From CAYSCW01 sp964449165 (GTDB lineage Bacteria > Acidobacteriota > Aminicenantia > Aminicenantales > Aminicenantaceae): a DNA stretch of 64,000 bases. Every line of letters begins with the position of its first letter. The first letter of the stretch is position 1. The DNA is taken from contig CAYVAT010000001.1 in the NCBI GenBank assembly GCA_964449165.1, forward strand, positions 145,442 through 209,441, given 5' to 3'. Under the pieces are notes generated by a model. The model saw only the letters and a list, made by a program, of their open reading frames with translations, was not told the DNA's origin and searched no databases. A program made the translations under genes and the position numbers. Below, one piece after another: positions 59,944 through 64,000 of the stretch.

Positions 59944-60006
59944 GTTCCTCTCCATCCTTGCCAAGACCCTCCCACCCACCACCATGGGCTTCGGATGGAC
60001 AGGAAC
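59944..60006. repeat. Long stem-loop repeat, copy 2
   Basis: GTTCCTCTCCATC (59944-59956) pairs with GATGGACAGGAAC (59994-60006) with one mismatch, and the loop matches copy 1 apart from two substitutions. It lies in the 303-bp gap between surE and the DUF255 gene, where a further short palindrome, GTGGTATACCCAC, is seen near 59905. The outer arm of copy 1 is missing here. Confidence 0.65.
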
Positions 60007-60108
60007 TGCTACCTAACTTACTAACTGGTTGAAATATCTGGATTTATCGTGGGATTGGAAATGTTTTTACACAACAAGGAAAGAGAAGCAAATGTTTTTG
60101 TATGAGAA

Positions 60109-62235
60109 TTATTGTTTTTTCTTTCTGATACCCAGGGATTGAAGCATGTGTTCTGAATCATCAGCAGGTTGCTGACAGGCATAGTTGCTGCAGACGTAGA
60201 CTGTTGCCTTTCCCGCCGATCTCTTTTGTTCACGGATAAAAGGAGCGAGCCTGTAGATTGCGGGAGATTCTTCTTCTGCTGGGTGAAAAAGGACCACCTT
60301 GTTGGGAATAAATTCCCTTCTCAGATTTCGCATCATATTTTTTGTATCCTCGGCCTCTGATTTTCCTGTGATGACCACTTCATATGTGGGGCCGATGGCA
60401 AAGTCTAGGGCTACCAGCATCTGTGTAAAGGCTGAGGGCGAAGAAGATACGGTTTTAGAAAAGGCGCGGCTGATGAGAGAAGCTTTTTCTTCAAGATCTG
60501 GATTGGCAGTTATCCGTTCAAGTCTGAGCAGATTCATCATAGCCACTGAATTTCCGGAGGGGATGGCTCCATCGTAGGCCTCCTTTTGGCGGAGGAAGAG
60601 GGACTCTGATGAAGCAGAGGTGAAGAAGAATCCACCCTCTTTTTTATCCCAGAAATGAGAGAGAAGATAATGATTAAGCTGGAGAGCTTGTTCGAGATAA
60701 CGGGTATTGAAGGTGGCTTCATAGAGTTCCAGAAGGCCCCAGACCAGGAAGGCATAGTCGTTCACGAACCCATCAATTTCAGCTTTTCCTTCTCGATACC
60801 TGTGGCAAAGTTTTCCTTCTTGAGGATAAGAGCGGTTGAGGATGAAATCAGCAGCATCTTGGGCTGCTTTAAGATCTTTCGATCTTTCGAACACCTGAGC
60901 AGCTTTTGAGAAAGCTACAATCATCAAGCCGTTCCAATCAGTGAGAATTTTGTCATCCTTGAGGGGGCGGGCCTTTTCTTGTCGGGCTGCAAATAGATTT
61001 GTTCTGATGGCATCCATCCTTTTTATGAGCTCATCTGAACTTATGTTCAGGTCAGTGGCTATCTCGTTGAGTGGCTTTCGGAGATAGAGGATGTTCGTTC
61101 CAGTCTTCCTGCCTGTGGCTTGCTCAAGAAAATTTCCTGCCTTTTCCACGTTATACACTTGAGAGACTAATTCGGCCTCATCATTCTTTAAAATGCGATC
61201 AATCTCCTCCCAGCTCCAGAGATAGAATTTGCCCTCTTCTCCTTCGCTGTCTGCATCTTCGGCCGAATAGAAACCTCCTTCCGGTGATCTCATGTCTCTG
61301 AGCACGTAGTCAAGAATCTCTTGTGCACATTTTTGGTATTGTCTATTTTGCGTGGCCTGATAAGTTTCGGTGTAGGCCAGAGCTAGGAGAGCCTGGTCGT
61401 AGAGCATTTTCTCAAAATGCGGTACCTGCCAGCGCTCGTCTGTCGAATAGCGGTGGAAGCCAAATCCGATATGGTCGAAAATCCCTCCCAGACGCATGGC
61501 CTGCAGTGTCTTCTCCACCATTCCCAGCGCTTCACCATTTTTATCCCGCTTCCAGCAGCGGAGAAGAAAAAAGAAGTTGTGAGGGGTGGGAAACTTAGGT
61601 GTATGCCCGAACCCTCCGTATTCATGGTCGAAGCGCTTGCGGAGTTCCTGGAAGGCTGCATCCAGTGTTTCATGATTGAGCATATCTCCTTTAGGTGTTG
61701 TAACCAGTTTCTTCATGGAGAAAATGATCTGTTCGGCTGCCTCGACAATCTCTTGCTGCCTCAGTTTCCACATCTGGCTGATGCGGGGGATGAGATTCAG
61801 CAGTCCCTCCCTTCCAAAGCGGCTGGTCTTGGGGATATAGGTTGCGGCGAAGAATGGCTTTTTGTCCGGAGTCATGATGATGGTCAACGGCCATCCTCCG
61901 CTTCCTGTTAAAAGCTGGCAGACATTCATGTAGATGCTATCGATATCCGGGCGTTCCTCCCTGTCAACTTTTATGGGGATAAAAGCTTCATTGATCAGTT
62001 GAGCCGCTTCTTGGTCTTGGAAAGATTCTCGCTCCATCACATGGCACCAGTGGCAGGTGGAGTATCCGATTGAGAGGAAAATGGGCTTATTCTCTTTTTT
62101 TGCCTGTTTAAAGGCTTCCGGTCCCCAGGGAAACCAGTTGACAGGATTATAGGCATGTTGAAGAAGATAGGGACTCTTCTCCTTGATCAGACGGTTGGGA
62201 GGCATTTGTTTTTCCTGGTTTTTAGAATCTTTCAA
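60109..62235 (-). CDS. DUF255 thioredoxin-domain protein (YyaL/SPATA20-like)
   Basis: This 708-residue protein begins with a DUF255 thioredoxin-like domain (PYLLQHAYNPVNWFPWG, then YSTCHWCHVMERESF with a CxxC, and GWPLTIIMTPDKKPFF). An (alpha/alpha)6 barrel like that of cellobiose epimerases and glycosidases follows (FEKMLYDQALLALAY, GGFYSAEDADSEGEEGKFY). A start at TTG 62235 overlaps the cupin stop (TTGA); ATG 62205 is an alternative with AGGA before it. The enzyme's substrate is unknown in this family. Confidence 0.92.
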   Translation of the reverse strand: MKDSKNQEKQMPPNRLIKEKSPYLLQHAYNPVNWFPWGPEAFKQAKKENKPIFLSIGYSTCHWCHVMERESFQDQEAAQLINEAFIPIKVDREERPDIDSIYMNVCQLLTGSGGWPLTIIMTPDKKPFFAATYIPKTSRFGREGLLNLIPRISQMWKLRQQEIVEAAEQIIFSMKKLVTTPKGDMLNHETLDAAFQELRKRFDHEYGGFGHTPKFPTPHNFFFLLRCWKRDKNGEALGMVEKTLQAMRLGGIFDHIGFGFHRYSTDERWQVPHFEKMLYDQALLALAYTETYQATQNRQYQKCAQEILDYVLRDMRSPEGGFYSAEDADSEGEEGKFYLWSWEEIDRILKNDEAELVSQVYNVEKAGNFLEQATGRKTGTNILYLRKPLNEIATDLNISSDELIKRMDAIRTNLFAARQEKARPLKDDKILTDWNGLMIVAFSKAAQVFERSKDLKAAQDAADFILNRSYPQEGKLCHRYREGKAEIDGFVNDYAFLVWGLLELYEATFNTRYLEQALQLNHYLLSHFWDKKEGGFFFTSASSESLFLRQKEAYDGAIPSGNSVAMMNLLRLERITANPDLEEKASLISRAFSKTVSSSPSAFTQMLVALDFAIGPTYEVVITGKSEAEDTKNMMRNLRREFIPNKVVLFHPAEEESPAIYRLAPFIREQKRSAGKATVYVCSNYACQQPADDSEHMLQSLGIRKKKQ

Positions 62236-62576
62236 GTACGAATCATGATCAGAAGCATCTTGAATTTTTCAACGGCTTTGAGCGAATGGGGTTTGCGAGC
62301 TGGCATGATCACCATCTCTCCTTCTTTGAGGGGGAGGGGCTTTCCAGAGATGGTGACTCTGGCTTCTCCTTCCAGACAAAAGGCGATGGCATCAAAGGGG
62401 GCGGTGTGTTCGCTCAGCCCTTGATCCTTGTCGAAAGCAAAAAGAGTACAGGTGCCTGTCTTTTTGGAGATTATTTCACGGCTCACCACAGAGCCTTCTT
62501 GATAACTCACCAGGTCGATGAGCTTTATCGCTTTAGCCTTCCTTGCGGCTACGGTCTTTTTGGATGATTCTCCCAC
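62232..62576 (-). CDS. Small cupin-domain protein
   Basis: The 114-residue protein is one cupin barrel: motif 1 around SEHTAPFDAIAFCLEGEARV and motif 2 around GEMVIMPARKPHSLKAVEK. Of the usual metal-binding His/Glu set, His in SEHTAP and His in KPHSL are visible. Such single-domain cupins bind small molecules or act as simple isomerases or sensors. It is translationally coupled to the DUF255 gene, suggesting a shared sugar-related pathway, which is inference. Confidence 0.88.
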   Translation of the reverse strand: MGESSKKTVAARKAKAIKLIDLVSYQEGSVVSREIISKKTGTCTLFAFDKDQGLSEHTAPFDAIAFCLEGEARVTISGKPLPLKEGEMVIMPARKPHSLKAVEKFKMLLIMIRT

Positions 62577-62585
62577 ACGTCTTCT

Positions 62586-63116
62586 CTATTGAAGAGGGCC
62601 CTCGAGGAGATGAATATCATCGATCCAGATAGTTCCCTTGCCATCGATGACTAAATTAAGTTTAACATTATCCGGGTTTTCTCCTTTCTTCAAGAAGAAA
62701 ACCGTCTCCACTGTGGTCCAGCCTGTGGTTCCTGAAAGAGTATTATTCGGTAGCCCGCGTGAAAAGAACTCTCCTTTTCCAGGAAAGTGGCACCACATCT
62801 CCAGATAAACCTGGCCCTCCACGTTTTCTGTGCGCAGCTTCGCCTGGTAGAGAAGGCGTGCCTCCTCGACTTCCAGATCACCGGTTTCAAAGAGATGAAC
62901 CACTGTTGGCTCCCCAGCACAGATTTTAAGAGAACCTTTGCCGTCGCTCGATATCTCCTTATCCAGGTCCACACCCGATTGAGTAAGGATGCCCTCCAAA
63001 CTGTCAAGGGGATAATGTTTAAGCTCCGTGGTTTGCTCTTGTGTTTGGGAATAGCCGGTGAGTAACAGAAGCATTCCTACACATATTCCTATCATGTGGA
63101 TTCTGTAATTCTTCAA
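62586..63116 (-). CDS. Exported carbohydrate-binding-like beta-sandwich protein
   Basis: The 176-residue protein has a signal sequence (IGICVGMLLLLTGYSQ). The pattern LLLTGY looks like a lipobox whose Cys has become Tyr (TAT in place of TGT), so it may once have been a lipoprotein. The mature part has the jelly-roll pattern of galactose-binding or CBM4/9-like domains (GKGSLKICAGEPTVVHLFE, YQAKLRTENVEGQVYLEM, GTIWIDDIHLLEGPLQ). It contains no catalytic motif. It is upstream of the cupin gene by 9 bp. Confidence 0.72.
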   Translation of the reverse strand: MKNYRIHMIGICVGMLLLLTGYSQTQEQTTELKHYPLDSLEGILTQSGVDLDKEISSDGKGSLKICAGEPTVVHLFETGDLEVEEARLLYQAKLRTENVEGQVYLEMWCHFPGKGEFFSRGLPNNTLSGTTGWTTVETVFFLKKGENPDNVKLNLVIDGKGTIWIDDIHLLEGPLQ

Positions 63117-63471
63117 ATGAACCTCCTTTTTTTATCACTGGAAATTTTTGTCCATTATACAATTCATTTCCTTGTTTTTCTATGTTTGGTTGGAAACAGG
63201 CTTTGCCTACAAGAGAAGCCAATAGGCATTGTTCTGGTTCTGTGCATCTTTGAATATTGATGAAGCCTGCCCTGAACTTAACTCTATGTAATAAAATGTT
63301 CAAAATCGCTTATTTTTATTACTGCAGGTAAAGCTCAATAAAAAGAGAGACTTGTTGTTTTTTAAAATGACTGCCTTTTAGAAAAAGTATCTCAGTATCC
63401 ATAATTATGATTTTTTTATCATATAGAGAAGGGATGTTTTTTTTTGTAAAGAGAGTATAAGAAGCTGTAAA
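63117..63471. other. Intergenic region
   Basis: This 355-bp stretch between the beta-sandwich protein gene and the tRNA has no supported gene. A 65-codon frame running from 63516 to 63319 overlaps the tRNA and is rejected. No repeat or terminator is clear. Confidence 0.5.
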
Positions 63472-63548
63472 TGGTCGGGACGAGCGGATTTGAACCGCCG
63501 ACCCCACGCACCCCAAGCGTGTGCGCTACCAGGCTGCGCCACGTCCCG
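63472..63548 (-). tRNA. tRNA-Pro (anticodon GGG), CCA encoded
   Basis: The minus strand gives a full cloverleaf: acceptor CGGGACG/CGTCCCG, D-arm GGCGCAGCCTGGTAGCGC, anticodon stem CACGC/GCGTG with loop TTGGGGT (anticodon GGG), and the T-arm with GGTTCAAATCC. The discriminator A is followed by an encoded CCA. Length with CCA is 77 nt. Confidence 0.96.
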
Positions 63549-63596
63549 ACCGATAAAAGATTAGAAAAAAAATAGAATCTCTGTTTATTTTCTTGC

Positions 63597-63971
63597 CTAT
63601 TCTTCCAGCGTGGAAATAATATCCTGGAGCTGTTCTCTAACCCGGAAGAGCGTTTTCTTCAAGCGATCAGGATGGACATGGGATGATTTTTTGATTCCAA
63701 ATTCCTCTTCAATCTTTCTCTTAGCTCCGGCAAGAGTGAGACCCTCTTGCTCCAGGAGTTCCTTTATCCTGAGGATGATGACCAGATCTTTCTTCCTAAA
63801 GATTTTGGCTCCTCTGCCGGTTTCTCCTGCGTTGAGAAAATAAAATTCCTTTTCCCATGATTCGATAACCTTGGGATCAAGCTGGGAAAGCCGGCTGATT
63901 TCCTCTAACTTGTAGACCAACTTGTTAGGTCCTCTGGCGTTCTTAGCGGGGATTTTTTCTTGAGCTGCCAT
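63597..63971 (-). CDS. MerR-type transcriptional regulator
   Basis: The 124-residue protein has a MerR winged helix: KLVYKLEEISRLSQLDPKVI, then SWEKEFYFLN, KIFRKKDLVIILRIKELL and the long helix ending LTLAGAKRKIEEEFG. A C-terminal coiled coil (LKKTLFRVREQLQDIISTLE) would form the dimer. No effector-binding domain or cysteine metal site follows, as in the small MerR-like regulators next to tRNA genes in several bacterial phyla. The window ends 29 bases beyond its start codon, so its upstream region is not visible. Confidence 0.88.
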   Translation of the reverse strand: MAAQEKIPAKNARGPNKLVYKLEEISRLSQLDPKVIESWEKEFYFLNAGETGRGAKIFRKKDLVIILRIKELLEQEGLTLAGAKRKIEEEFGIKKSSHVHPDRLKKTLFRVREQLQDIISTLEE

Positions 63972-64000
63972 CCTTTAGCCCTTAAAAATACTTGACTACA

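Noticed and set aside
63319..63516. 65-codon frame over the tRNA-Pro gene
   Set aside because: It is a translation of the tRNA sequence and its flank.
1..64000. CRISPR array, integrase, transposase or phage genes
   Set aside because: No regular repeat-spacer pattern and no recombinase or phage structural gene was found on either strand.

Overview
The window looks like a bacterial chromosome segment from an environmental, Gram-negative-type lineage. A 1020-residue metallopeptidase/propeller/outer-membrane-barrel protein, DUF4097- and DUF3014-type exported proteins and a transaldolase-phosphoglucose isomerase fusion would suit Acidobacteriota or Candidatus Aminicenantes. That placement is inference; nothing in the window proves it. 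About 1-42.6 kb is visibly more A+T-rich than 43-64 kb, so the left part reads as an accessory island beside ordinary chromosome.

Layout. (1) 1-15.2 kb, plus strand: a dense signalling block of histidine kinases, receivers, one NtrC-type sigma-54 activator (5599-7011), one diguanylate cyclase (9874-10947) and small putative regulators. (2) 35.6-15.4 kb, minus strand: a large gas-vesicle cluster holding gvpA, gvpN, gvpO, gvpG, gvpK, four GvpL/F-family genes, two further GvpA-family genes with extra domains, four Hsp20-type genes, a Cdc48-type double AAA+ ATPase, a DnaK, a J-domain fused to a GvpL/F protein, two membrane-anchored SLT-type proteins, an AbrB-type regulator, a receiver protein and several unrecognised genes. 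(3) 36.3-42.6 kb, plus strand: two receiver-PAS-HD-GYP proteins sharing a 921-bp identical block, flanking a 1005-residue multi-PAS kinase. (4) 43.2-64 kb: housekeeping and envelope genes (outer-membrane protein, purine salvage, rpiB-rpe-ROK kinase-tal/pgi, ABC exporter, esterase, surE, DedA-like, DUF255, cupin, tRNA-Pro, MerR-like).

How it works together. An 18-bp palindrome, TATGGAA-N4-TTCCATA, occurs five times (4174, 7208, 31966, 34232, 35884). Four copies lie 92-131 bp upstream of -24/-12 (sigma-54) promoter-like sequences. These precede the kinase/NtrC pair, the SLT-like pair that leads into the gvp cluster, the gvp operon itself and the HD-GYP gene. The simplest reading is one autoregulated sigma-54 regulon in which the kinases and the NtrC-type activator control gas vesicles and cyclic-di-GMP enzymes.

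The gvp cluster carries its own chaperone set (Hsp20, DnaK, J-domain, Cdc48). It also has unusual parts: an exact three-fold 51-residue repeat protein beside gvpA, a coiled-coil protein in the gvpC position, a GvpA-family/GRAM fusion whose zinc ribbon is cut by a stop codon, and a GvpJ-like protein with an intact ribbon.
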